A stretch of 64,000 nt of DNA from assembly GCA_910577405.1 (NCBI GenBank), contig CAJTMG010000002.1, positions 186,001 to 250,000 of the forward strand, in the 5' to 3' direction. The notes under the pieces were generated by a model that was given only the letters and a program-made list of their open reading frames with translations, did no database searches and was not told the DNA's origin. Positions 42,953 through 51,812 of the stretch are shown here, piece by piece. Made by a program: the position numbers and the translations under genes. The stretch's first letter is position 1; each line of letters opens with the position of its first letter. This DNA comes from an uncultured Oscillibacter sp. GTDB lineage: Bacteria; Bacillota; Clostridia; Oscillospirales; Oscillospiraceae.

Positions 42953-43282
42953 ATGGAACTGACAAGCAAACAGCGCGCTCAATTGCGGGGCCTTGCCAAC
43001 GGGCTGGAGACCATACTGCAAATCGGCAAGGACGGCGTAGGAGAAAATCTGGTCAAGCAGGTCAACGACGCTCTGGAGGCCCGGGAGCTGATAAAGGGCC
43101 GGGTACTGGACAATAATCTGGAGCTGGACGCCCGTACCGCCGCGCAGATCCTGGCCAAAGCGACCCGGAGCGAGGTGGTGCAGGTGATTGGCACGAAATT
43201 CGTTCTCTATCGGGAGAGCCATTCCAAGCCAAGAGAAAAACGCATCGAATTGGTGAAGAGCCGCGCGAAAAAGAAGGAGTAA
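42953..43282 (+). CDS. yhbY: YhbY family ribosome assembly protein
   Basis: A 109-residue CRM-domain RNA-binding protein that associates with pre-50S ribosomes. The GxxG motif is in LQIGKDGVGENLV, and ELIKGRVLDN is typical. The ATG at 42953 follows GAAAGG. The 183-bp gap after rdgB contains an open frame from ATG 42796 that runs into yhbY out of frame; I could not support it as a gene. Confidence 0.92.
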   Translation: MELTSKQRAQLRGLANGLETILQIGKDGVGENLVKQVNDALEARELIKGRVLDNNLELDARTAAQILAKATRSEVVQVIGTKFVLYRESHSKPREKRIELVKSRAKKKE

Positions 43283-43356
43283 GGCTGCTTTTCAGAAAGC
43301 TCTTGTTTGTAACTCCTGACTCCTAATTCCTAATTGATTGAAGCAGGGTGATTTTT

Positions 43357-44568
43357 ATGAAGATTGGGGTTTATGGCGGAACGTTCAACCCGCCGCATCT
43401 GGGACATATTACCGCGGCAAGGTCAGTATTTGAGCTTCTGAAGCTGGACAAACTGCTGATAATTCCAACAGGCTGCCCGCCCCACAAGGAGCTTCCAAAG
43501 GGCAGTCCCACAGCGGAGCAGCGTCTGGAGATGACCCGTCTCGCGGCGGACCAGCTGGGCCTTGGCGACCGGGCGGAGGCGCTGGATATCGAGCTGCGGC
43601 GGGAAGGGCGAAGCTATACGTCCGACACGCTGAAGGAAATTCACAGGATGTACCCTGACGCGGAGCTGTGGCTTCTGATGGGCACGGATATGTTCCTGAC
43701 CCTCCAGGCGTGGCACGAACCCGGTGAAATCTTTGACCTGGCAGGCATTGCCGCGTTCGGACGCACGGAGGAGGACACGGAGGAGCTGTTCGCCGTTCAG
43801 CGGAAGTATCTCTATACCACGTATCCCAACGCCCGGATTTTTACCCTGACGATTCCCGGCGTGGTGGAGATTTCTTCCACGGAGCTGCGGGAAAAGCTGG
43901 CGGCGGGGAAGGGCGCGGGACTGCTTCCGCCTGCGGTCTATGGCTGCATCCTGCGGGAAGGCCTGTATCAGACCAACGCGGACCTGAAGCATCTGGATCT
44001 GGCGCGTTTGCGTCCCGTCGCGTTAAGCTATCTGAATCACCGGCGCATTCCCCACGTGCTGGGCACGGAACAGGAGGCCATCCGGCTGGCGGTGCGCTGG
44101 GGGGCGGATGTGGATCAGGCCCGCCGCGCCGCTCTGCTCCATGACTGCACAAAGCGGCTGAATCTCAAAGACCAGCTTGCCCTGTGCCGCCAGTGGGAGA
44201 TTCCGCTGGACAGCCTGGAGGAGCAGGAGCTGAAACTGCTGCATTCCCGTACCGGCGCGGAGATTGCGGAACGGGTCTTCGGCGAGGCTCCGGAAATTGT
44301 AAGCGCCATCCGCTGGCATACCACGGGCCGGGCCGGGATGACGCTCCTGGAGAAGATCATTTATCTTGCGGACTACATTGAGCCCTCACGGGACTTCCCC
44401 GGCGTGGAGGACCTGCGCCGGAAATGCTATGAGGACCTGGACGGCGGGCTTCTCATGGGCCTGGAAATGACCGTGCAGGAAATGACCGCCCAGGGCCGCC
44501 CCATCCATCATGCGACGCTGGAGGCCCGGGACGCCCTGAAAGCAGCGGCAGATGGGCTTCTAAATTGA
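43357..44568 (+). CDS. nadD: Fused NadD adenylyltransferase and YqeK HD hydrolase
   Basis: A 403-residue two-domain protein. Residues 1 to about 195 are nicotinate mononucleotide adenylyltransferase, with GTFNPPHLGH (8-17) and the ISSTELR motif, making deamido-NAD. Residues from about 210 form an HD-domain hydrolase of the YqeK type (bis-nucleosyl tetraphosphatase), with ALLHDCTKRL and ADYIEPSRDF. In Bacillus these are two adjacent genes; here there is a single frame with no stop or internal ribosome site that I can see. The ATG at 43357 is preferred over the GTG three codons earlier. Confidence 0.94.
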   Translation: MKIGVYGGTFNPPHLGHITAARSVFELLKLDKLLIIPTGCPPHKELPKGSPTAEQRLEMTRLAADQLGLGDRAEALDIELRREGRSYTSDTLKEIHRMYPDAELWLLMGTDMFLTLQAWHEPGEIFDLAGIAAFGRTEEDTEELFAVQRKYLYTTYPNARIFTLTIPGVVEISSTELREKLAAGKGAGLLPPAVYGCILREGLYQTNADLKHLDLARLRPVALSYLNHRRIPHVLGTEQEAIRLAVRWGADVDQARRAALLHDCTKRLNLKDQLALCRQWEIPLDSLEEQELKLLHSRTGAEIAERVFGEAPEIVSAIRWHTTGRAGMTLLEKIIYLADYIEPSRDFPGVEDLRRKCYEDLDGGLLMGLEMTVQEMTAQGRPIHHATLEARDALKAAADGLLN

Positions 44569-44587
44569 TTTCAAAGAAGGATAGACG

Positions 44588-46249
44588 ATGAAGAAAGACA
44601 GCGGAAAGCGTCTGGTGTCTGGAAAGCCCCAGATGTCAGGTGGGATTCCTGAAAGGCCCAGGAAGAAAAAGCGGCGGGCCTCCTGGCAGCAGATTGTCCT
44701 GATTGTGGTGGTAGTGCTGCTGGCCATCGCGCTGGCGGGTGTGCTGCTCTGGAAAAGCTTGTTTGTGCGTCCGGAGCTGCCCAACCGTGCCGACAGCGAG
44801 ACCCCAGACATAAGCGGCGACGGCCAGCCCGGAAATACCAGCGCCGGCACGGGCATCGATTACGGCGAGGGCATCCGGCCAAGGGGAGGCGACGGCGAGC
44901 GTAAAAGCGAGAATTACTGGACCGTCCTGATTCTGGGCCGTGATACCGGAGGCGGCGGCAATACCGACACCATGCTCCTGGCCAGCTACGACGTGACCAA
45001 TCAGAAAGCTACCGTGATGTCCATCCCCAGAGACACCATGGTGAACGTCTCCTGGGATATCAAACGCATCAATTCCGTCTACAATCAGCACGGCGGAGGC
45101 GAGAAGGGCATCCAAGGCCTGTATAAGGAAATTTCCCAGCTGGTGGGCTTCGAGCCGGATTTCCAGGTGGTGGTGGAATGGGACGCGGTGGGCGAGATTG
45201 TGGATGCCATGGGCGGCGTGTATTTCGATGTGCCCCGGAATATGAACTACGACGACCCCTTCCAGAATCTCCATATCCATCAGAACAAGGGCTACCGGCT
45301 GCTGACGGGTTCCGACGCCATGCAGGTCCTCCGGTACCGCCATGACAATAATATGAAGTACGGCTATCCGGACGGCGACCTGGGACGCATCAAAACCCAG
45401 CAGGCGTTCCTGAAAGCTATGGTGGAGCAGCTTCTGCAATTCAAGAACATGACGAAAATCAACGCCCTGATCGACGTTTTCAAGCGGAATGTGGAAACGG
45501 ACCTCAGCTTTCAGAATATCCTCTGGTTTGCGCAGTCGGCGGTCTTTGGCGGGCTGAAGCAGGAGAACGTGAACTTTGTCACCATGCCCAATACCCCCAA
45601 ATACGTCTATACCCGCAGCACCGGCAACAACCAGTCCTACGTGGTCCCCAACGCCCGGGAGCTTCTGGAGCTGGTGAACAACGAGCTCAGCCCCTTTACG
45701 GAGGTCTTTACCCTTTCGGATCTGGATATCATGTCTGTGAACGCCGACGGAAGCCTTCGTTCCTCCACCGGGCATCTGGAGGACCGGCGGGCAGGCAGCG
45801 CACCCTCCCGGCCCAGCAGCTCCGGCAAGAATAACACCAGCAAGCCCCCGGAACCGGACCCGGATGAGAATCCCGACGAGACCCAGCTTCCCGGCGAGAA
45901 TGGCGAGGGGACAGGAAGCGAGAACGCCGGCGGAAATACGGCCGTCGACCCCGGACAGGTCCAGCCGGGCGATCCCATCGTCATTGACCCCAACGACCCC
46001 TATGCCGTGCCGCCGGAGGTCCCTGGCACAACGGAAGATCCCGGCACAACGGAAGATCCTGGCACAACGGAAGATCCTGGCGCGGCGGAGAATCCCGGTA
46101 CAGAAGATCCCGGCGTAACTGTCCCGGAACCCGCCCCGGACCCCGTGCCTGTGCCGGAACCCGCTCCCGAACCAGAGCCTGTGCCGGAACCCGCTCCCGC
46201 TCCCGCGCCGGACTCCGGTTTCGTTATCATAGACCAGCCGCCGGAGTGA
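44588..46249 (+). CDS. LCP (LytR-CpsA-Psr) family protein
   Basis: A 553-residue protein with a basic cytoplasmic start, one membrane helix (IVLIVVVVLLAIALAGVLL) and an extracellular LCP domain (about 110-330) containing ILGRDTGGGGNTDTMLLA and SIPRDTMVN, whose Arg and Asp residues bind polyprenyl phosphates. LCP enzymes attach teichoic acids or polysaccharides to peptidoglycan. After the domain comes a long disordered tail with PGTTED hexapeptide repeats (18-bp units near 46025-46090) and PAPEPEPVPEP, probably a wall spacer. It sits between nadD-yqeK and rsfS, an arrangement common in Clostridia. Confidence 0.93.
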   Translation: MKKDSGKRLVSGKPQMSGGIPERPRKKKRRASWQQIVLIVVVVLLAIALAGVLLWKSLFVRPELPNRADSETPDISGDGQPGNTSAGTGIDYGEGIRPRGGDGERKSENYWTVLILGRDTGGGGNTDTMLLASYDVTNQKATVMSIPRDTMVNVSWDIKRINSVYNQHGGGEKGIQGLYKEISQLVGFEPDFQVVVEWDAVGEIVDAMGGVYFDVPRNMNYDDPFQNLHIHQNKGYRLLTGSDAMQVLRYRHDNNMKYGYPDGDLGRIKTQQAFLKAMVEQLLQFKNMTKINALIDVFKRNVETDLSFQNILWFAQSAVFGGLKQENVNFVTMPNTPKYVYTRSTGNNQSYVVPNARELLELVNNELSPFTEVFTLSDLDIMSVNADGSLRSSTGHLEDRRAGSAPSRPSSSGKNNTSKPPEPDPDENPDETQLPGENGEGTGSENAGGNTAVDPGQVQPGDPIVIDPNDPYAVPPEVPGTTEDPGTTEDPGTTEDPGAAENPGTEDPGVTVPEPAPDPVPVPEPAPEPEPVPEPAPAPAPDSGFVIIDQPPE

Positions 46250-46328
46250 GAGTGAAATTCCCGCGGATTCCAGATAGAAGAATTGAACGGTAAACCATCA
46301 TGTTATTTTAAGAAAGAGAGGCATCAGT

Positions 46329-46691
46329 ATGACACCGAAAGAGCTGGCACTCATTGCGGTAAAGGCCCTGGACGAGAAGAAGGGGAAGGAGATCAGCGCC
46401 ATTGAGGTTACGCACCTGACGACCCTGGCAGATTTCTTCGTCATTGCGACAGGCACATCCAACACGCAGATCAACGCCCTCTGCGGCGCGGTAGAGAAGG
46501 CGGTGAAGGAGCAGGCCGGGGCAGCGCCTCTGCATCGGTCGGGCTACCGGGACGGCACCTGGGTCCTTCTGGATTATGGCTGTCTGGCGGTCCACGTCTT
46601 CTCCTCCGAGGCCCGGGAATTCTACGCCCTGGACAGCCTCTGGGCCGACGGAATCCCCCTGGACCTCAGTTCCATCCTCACCGCCGGCTGA
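46329..46691 (+). CDS. rsfS: Ribosome silencing factor RsfS
   Basis: A 120-residue RsfS/YbeB/Iojap protein, which binds L14 on the large subunit and blocks subunit joining when nutrients run low. IEVTHLTTLADFFVIATGTSNTQ is diagnostic, followed by WVLLDYGCLAVHVF. Ribosome site GAAAGAGAGG lies upstream. It closes the nadD-yqeK/LCP/rsfS group before a strong terminator. Confidence 0.96.
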   Translation: MTPKELALIAVKALDEKKGKEISAIEVTHLTTLADFFVIATGTSNTQINALCGAVEKAVKEQAGAAPLHRSGYRDGTWVLLDYGCLAVHVFSSEAREFYALDSLWADGIPLDLSSILTAG

Positions 46692-46699
46692 CGCAGAAA

Positions 46700-46740
46700 A
46701 AGAGACGTACCCGTTTCCTGTGGTACGTCTCTTCTTTTTG
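46700..46740. terminator. Bidirectional terminator
   Basis: A perfect 12-bp stem (46700-46711 with 46722-46733) has T-rich sequence on the plus strand and five A on the other side, so it serves rsfS and the converging radical SAM gene. Confidence 0.92.
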
Positions 46741-46754
46741 CTTCTGAATTTTGT

Positions 46755-47642
46755 TTACGCAATCCGGGCCAGCCATTTCAGGTCATAAGGCTCGAAAACG
46801 ACCTTTTCATAGGCCGCAACGTCCAGGGGAGTGCCGTCCCAGTCGCCATGGATATCGCCGTTCTGCTTAATCAGGATATCGTACAGAATATTATAAGTGA
46901 CTCCGGCGGCGGTATCGGTTTCCACGATGGTAGAATAGGGCAGGGTCTTATGGTAGGTCAGCTCCATGCCCTTATAGTCGAAGTGGAAGCCGCAGCGCAT
47001 CCGGCAGCCGTCCAGACCGGTATAGCGGGCGATCCTCTTGAGGTCCTGGAGAATCTTATCGTTCTCTTCCTCGTAAAGATTTTCCGGAGTGGTTGCGGTA
47101 TAGTCGAAGCGGAACTGGATGGACGCGCCGGGGAGTTTCCGGAACCGCTCCAGATATGGGATCAGGTCCTTGGCGGGATAATCCTTATAAAGGACGCAGT
47201 TCACCCGGAAGGGCGTCGGCAAACGGGCAAGCAGATCGTCATTGGACTCCACGACGTATTTCTGCATATGCCGGGAGACATTGATACAGGTGATTTTATG
47301 CCGGTTCCGCTCCAAAAAGGCCAGCACGTCTTCTTCCGGCTGGAATTCCGAAACGGGCAGGGTGGTGTTGATATAGACTTTATGGGTGGTGGGAATCTGG
47401 TCCAGCATGAGCTGCAAAGTCTTCAGGTCGGCAAGAGGCTCGCCGCCGGTAAAGACAAAGTCGCAGTAAGGAGTAATCGCGTCCATACGGCGGATGCTGG
47501 CACAGATTTTCTCAGCGGAGAACCCGGTCAGGTCGGCGTACTCACCTTTATTGATGCAGAAGGGGCAGTGATTCTTACAGTCGTAGGGCACGAAGATTGT
47601 CACCGTGGCGCCGCCTTCCCGCGTCTTGTAGGGATGCTTCAT
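46755..47642 (-). CDS. Radical SAM protein of unknown substrate
   Basis: A 295-residue radical SAM enzyme. The cluster motif CKNHCPFC (22-29, CxxxCxxC) follows VTIFVPYD, and the SAM-binding GGE motif is in FVFTGGEPLAD. The C-terminal third (from about 200) has Cys residues in GCRMRCGFHF but no full SPASM cluster. There is no substrate peptide, activase or partner gene nearby, so the reaction is unknown. It has a strong promoter of its own and lies at the edge of the AT-rich accessory island. Confidence 0.85.
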   Translation of the reverse strand: MKHPYKTREGGATVTIFVPYDCKNHCPFCINKGEYADLTGFSAEKICASIRRMDAITPYCDFVFTGGEPLADLKTLQLMLDQIPTTHKVYINTTLPVSEFQPEEDVLAFLERNRHKITCINVSRHMQKYVVESNDDLLARLPTPFRVNCVLYKDYPAKDLIPYLERFRKLPGASIQFRFDYTATTPENLYEEENDKILQDLKRIARYTGLDGCRMRCGFHFDYKGMELTYHKTLPYSTIVETDTAAGVTYNILYDILIKQNGDIHGDWDGTPLDVAAYEKVVFEPYDLKWLARIA

Positions 47643-47729
47643 AGTTCCTCACCTTTCGTTTACAGGGTGAAAAGATATCTGTCTTTAGATTTTTGCGGAA
47701 TTCCCCTGCAATATACTCACAACGCTTCT

Positions 47730-47758
47730 ATTTTAACGGATTTTTTGCGGCAGGTCAA
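47730..47758 (-). promoter_or_regulatory. Promoter of the radical SAM gene
   Basis: On the minus strand TTGACC (47758-47753), 17 bp, TAAAAT (47735-47730), about 90 bp from the start codon. Confidence 0.8.
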
Positions 47759-47818
47759 GAGCAATTCAGAAAAACGTGTGGAAAATCAAACGAAATCAGC
47801 GAGGTTTTCTGGGCAGAG

Positions 47819-48091
47819 CTACCAATCGTGCCGGGTGATATTGAAGTATCTCTTCTGAAAGACATCAACAATGGCATCGATTCGCTTGAAGCAGGTGGGG
47901 TCGTCCAGGGTTTTGTCTTCGAGGATTTCTATAATTTCTAAAAGTATCTTCATCATTTCACCGTCAACCCGGTCAATAAAAGTGTCTTTTGACATAACTC
48001 CGATCTGATACAGCATCTCTATGCCGATGGAATGCGTTGCCAGCCATTCCGTCAGTTCGTTTGCCAGATCTCTTTTTTGGTTGCTTTCCAT
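47819..48091 (-). CDS. Unknown 90-residue protein
   Basis: A helical, acidic soluble protein (ELTEWLATHSIGIEMLYQIG, EMMKILLEIIEILEDKTLDD). I recognise no family. The start at 48091 follows GGAGGACAAAC. It is AT-rich like the XRE genes next door, unlike the bulk of the window. It is transcribed divergently from the tandem XRE genes from a perfect TTGACA-17-TATAAT promoter that overlaps theirs, so its expression is probably under XRE control. Confidence 0.65.
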   Translation of the reverse strand: MESNQKRDLANELTEWLATHSIGIEMLYQIGVMSKDTFIDRVDGEMMKILLEIIEILEDKTLDDPTCFKRIDAIVDVFQKRYFNITRHDW

Positions 48092-48143
48092 GTTTGTCCT
48101 CCCTAATTTTTTCAAAATGCTTTGGATATATAATCGATACGTA

Positions 48144-48172
48144 TTGGTTCATGGTATAACCTGCATTATAAT
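48144..48172 (+). promoter_or_regulatory. Promoter of the XRE pair
   Basis: TTGGTT (48144-48149), 17 bp, TATAAT (48167-48172). Its -10 overlaps the -10 of the divergent promoter by four bases. Confidence 0.8.
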
Positions 48173-48193
48173 TCCATATACTACATTTGTCAA
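48165..48193 (-). promoter_or_regulatory. Promoter of the 47819 gene
   Basis: On the minus strand TTGACA (48193-48188), 17 bp, TATAAT (48170-48165): full consensus. It faces the XRE promoter, as in a lysogeny-type switch. Confidence 0.85.
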
Positions 48194-48215
48194 GAACGAT
48201 TGTGGGTGTAGAATT

Positions 48216-48452
48216 ATGAAAGAAATCCTGGCAAAACGACTAAGAAAGTGCCGCGATGAAGCAGGTTTAACACAGATTGAAGTTGCCACTTATTGCGATA
48301 CTACTGAAAACACATACCAGAATTACGAATTGGCAGTTCGGGAACCTCGTGTCAGCATTCTTATGAGGGTAGCAAAATTCTACAATGTTCCTATAGATTA
48401 CCTGGTTGGTTTAACAGATGAAATCACGCCTCATTCCAGACGACCCGAATAA
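48216..48452 (+). CDS. XRE family repressor-like protein (copy 1)
   Basis: A 78-residue single-domain Cro/CI-type DNA-binding protein: LAKRLRKCRDEAGLTQIEVATYC is the start of the helix-turn-helix and VAKFYNVPIDYLVGLTDE the typical last helix. There is no ligand or protease domain. The ribosome site is weak. It is followed 11 bp later by a close paralogue. Confidence 0.88.
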   Translation: MKEILAKRLRKCRDEAGLTQIEVATYCDTTENTYQNYELAVREPRVSILMRVAKFYNVPIDYLVGLTDEITPHSRRPE

Positions 48453-48463
48453 AGGATGCCATT

Positions 48464-48700
48464 ATGAAGGATATTTTAGCAAAACGGTTACTGAAATGCC
48501 GCAAAGAAACAGGCTTATCACGGTTTAAGGTTGCTGTTCAATGCGGCATTACGGAACATTCGTATCAGAATTACGAAATGGCTGACCAAGAGCCGCTTAT
48601 CAGTATTCTTATGCGGATAGCGGAATTCTACAATGTTTCGATAGATTATCTGGTTGGCCTGACCGACGACCCCACGCCCTATCCCCAAAGGCCCGAATAG
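48464..48700 (+). CDS. XRE family repressor-like protein (copy 2)
   Basis: A 78-residue paralogue of the upstream gene with the same length and frame layout (MKDILAKRLLKCRKETGLS, IAEFYNVSIDYLVGLTDD). The recognition-helix region differs (RFKVAVQCGITEHSYQNYE against IEVATYCDTTENTYQNYE), so the two copies may bind different sites. A tandem duplication is the simplest origin. Confidence 0.88.
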   Translation: MKDILAKRLLKCRKETGLSRFKVAVQCGITEHSYQNYEMADQEPLISILMRIAEFYNVSIDYLVGLTDDPTPYPQRPE

Positions 48701-48930
48701 ACAAACTCTGTACGGAAAGAAAGGGGATTCTCCCGAGTCAAAATGCAGATGCTGACAGGGATAGACCAGAGCGACTGATCCAAGATAGAGACAGGGAAAC
48801 GGAATGCCGCATAGCCCTGGCGTTGGATACCAGCATGGATTATCTGGCTGGCCTGACCGATGTTCCAACTTGCCGTGACTGCCTAAAAAAAGAGAGAGAA
48901 AATTTCATTTCCCTCTTGCATATACTATAG
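48701..48930 (+). pseudogene. Third XRE gene, decayed
   Basis: Directly behind copy 2 the sequence reads RKERGFSRVKMQMLTGIDQSD, a stop (TGA), then SKIETGKRNA, followed after a frame change by IALALDTSMDYLAGLTDVPT. These are the successive parts of a Cro/CI domain of a somewhat different subtype. The in-frame stop, the frame change and the missing middle mark it as dead. Its end runs into the first unit of the 363-bp repeat. Confidence 0.8.
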
Positions 48931-48945
48931 GAGCTATGCTATAAT
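48916..48945 (+). promoter_or_regulatory. Promoter of a putative antisense antitoxin RNA (unit 1)
   Basis: TTGCAT (48916-48921), 18 bp, TATAAT (48940-48945). Transcripts would start near 48952 and run into the hairpin and the toxin frame in antisense direction. No ribosome site or plausible protein follows on this strand. Confidence 0.65.
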
Positions 48946-48986
48946 AAGCATTACGATAGATACAAGCAAAACCAAAGCGTACACGC

Positions 48987-49026
48987 AAAAAAAAGAGCCC
49001 CGGAGGATGTGACCCTCCGGGGTTCT
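48987..49026 (-). terminator. Terminator of toxin unit 1
   Basis: On the minus strand a stem of at least 10 bp (core 49023-49014 with 49006-48997) is followed by eight T. On the plus strand the same hairpin has no T tract. Confidence 0.85.
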
Positions 49027-49033
49027 GCTGTGC

Positions 49034-49129
49034 TTACTGGCCCTTGTCGTGCCGGTCAAGCCACTTGCTCACGTAATCACTGACTACGTTTGCTGCGACC
49101 GACACGATAAATACAAGCAAAATATCCAT
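49034..49129 (-). CDS. Fst/Ldr-like type I toxin peptide
   Basis: A 31-residue peptide: MDILLVFIVSVAANVVSD, then YVSKWLDRHDKGQ. One membrane helix followed by a charged W-L-D-x-H tail is the layout of Fst/TxpA/Ldr-type toxins, which insert into the membrane and are held in check by an antisense RNA. A near-consensus ribosome site (AGGAGGTG) precedes the ATG. Promoter, gene and terminator make a transcript of about 180 nt. Toxicity is inferred from form and context only. Confidence 0.75.
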   Translation of the reverse strand: MDILLVFIVSVAANVVSDYVSKWLDRHDKGQ

Positions 49130-49177
49130 AGCGCACACCTCCTCTCCGTTGCCGGATTGGAAAAGGGCAGCATAGCC

Positions 49178-49206
49178 ATTATAGCAGATGGTGGAACACT
49201 CCACAA
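49178..49206 (-). promoter_or_regulatory. Promoter of toxin unit 1
   Basis: On the minus strand TTGTGG (49206-49201), 17 bp, TATAAT (49183-49178). Confidence 0.8.
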
Positions 49207-49280
49207 TCCTAAATGTCGAAAGATGTTCCAATTTGTCATGACTGCCTGCAAATAAAGAGAAAGAAAATTTTATTTCCCTC

Positions 49281-49310
49281 TTGCATATATAATAAGAGCC
49301 ATGCTATAAT
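49281..49310 (+). promoter_or_regulatory. Promoter of a putative antisense RNA (unit 2)
   Basis: TTGCAT (49281-49286), 18 bp, TATAAT (49305-49310), matching the unit 1 promoter in position and sequence. Confidence 0.65.
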
Positions 49311-49349
49311 AAACATTGCTAAGGGATACGATCAAACCAAAGCACGCAT

Positions 49350-49386
49350 AAAAAGAGCCCCGGAGGATGTGACCTTCCGGGGTTCT
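49350..49386 (-). terminator. Terminator of toxin unit 2
   Basis: The same GC-rich hairpin as in unit 1 with one change in the right arm and a shorter run of five T on the minus strand. Confidence 0.75.
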
Positions 49387-49393
49387 GTTGTGC

Positions 49394-49489
49394 TTACTGG
49401 CCCTTGCCGTGCCGGTCAAGTCACTTGCTGACGTAATCGCTGACTACGTTTGCTGCGACCGACATCAAGAATACGATCAGAATATCCAA
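49394..49489 (-). pseudogene. Type I toxin peptide, inactivated copy
   Basis: The unit 2 counterpart of the toxin: the start codon is TTG behind AAAGGAGGTG, the helix MDILIVFLMSVAANVVSDYVSK is still readable in two parts, but the conserved Trp codon has become TGA (49423-49421), removing the LDRHGKGQ tail. The original stop is still in place at 49394. A 22-residue helix-only peptide might still be made. Confidence 0.75.
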
Positions 49490-49542
49490 AGCACGCACCT
49501 CCTTTCCGTTGCCGGATTGGAGCGAGGTAGGGCAGCATGGTA

Positions 49543-49571
49543 ATTATAGCAGATGGTGGAACACTCCACAA
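49543..49571 (-). promoter_or_regulatory. Promoter of toxin unit 2
   Basis: On the minus strand TTGTGG (49571-49566), 17 bp, TATAAT (49548-49543), identical in both boxes to unit 1. Confidence 0.75.
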
Positions 49572-49645
49572 TCCTAAATGTCGAAAGATGTTCCAATTTG
49601 TCATGACTGCCTACAAAAAGAGAGAAGATTTCATTGACCAAATAG

Positions 49646-49685
49646 AAGAAACCCCGTACAAAGACCGTACAGGGTTTCTTTTTTT
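49646..49685 (+). terminator. Terminator at the end of the accessory island
   Basis: GAAACCCCGTAC pairs with GTACAGGGTTTC with one mismatch, followed by seven T on the plus strand. It would stop the antisense transcripts and, less well, typA from the other side. Confidence 0.8.
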
Positions 49686-49690
49686 ATACC

Positions 49691-51514
<1,824 letters not shown>

Positions 51515-51639
51515 ACGTGTTTCCTCCAAAACGGTCCGGAGTCTGTTTGAAAACCGGCGGGACAGTTCCCGTATCCGGCGGATTTCAAGCAGGCCCCGGT
51601 TTGCACTTGATAATTCTCCTTCCGCTGCGTCAGTTGTTT

Positions 51640-51668
51640 ATTATATGCCACTCACGGGCTCTTTTCAA
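51640..51668 (-). promoter_or_regulatory. typA promoter
   Basis: On the minus strand TTGAAA (51668-51663), 17 bp, TATAAT (51645-51640). Confidence 0.85.
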
Positions 51669-51755
51669 CGGGATATTCCACATTTTTGTTCCCCTTTCCG
51701 CGGCTTTTACACGGCACCTTGGACAATTTCCCGACCCTGCGCCCACTCAGAGCGC

Positions 51756-51788
51756 AAAAAGGATGGAGAAGCCCGCGCCCCTCCATCC
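51756..51788 (-). terminator. Terminator of the YbjN-like gene
   Basis: On the minus strand GGATGGAG (51788-51781) pairs with CTCCATCC (51768-51761), followed by five T. Confidence 0.85.
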
Positions 51789-51812
51789 CAGATTGACTTG
51801 TCCGGTTTTCCT

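Larger units (their letters stand above)
48860..49640. repeat. Tandem ~365-bp repeat carrying type I toxin units
   Basis: GATGTTCCAA starts near 48859, 49222 and 49588, giving a period of 363-366 bp: two full units and about 50 bp of a third. Each unit has, from left to right, a plus-strand promoter, a GC-rich terminator hairpin, a short hydrophobic frame on the minus strand and its minus-strand promoter. The units differ by scattered substitutions and small indels, so the duplication is not fresh. Confidence 0.9.

Noticed and set aside
42796..43116. Open frame from ATG 42796 between rdgB and yhbY
   Set aside because: It has a tolerable ribosome site, but it runs through yhbY in another frame and its sequence resembles no family; I could not support it.
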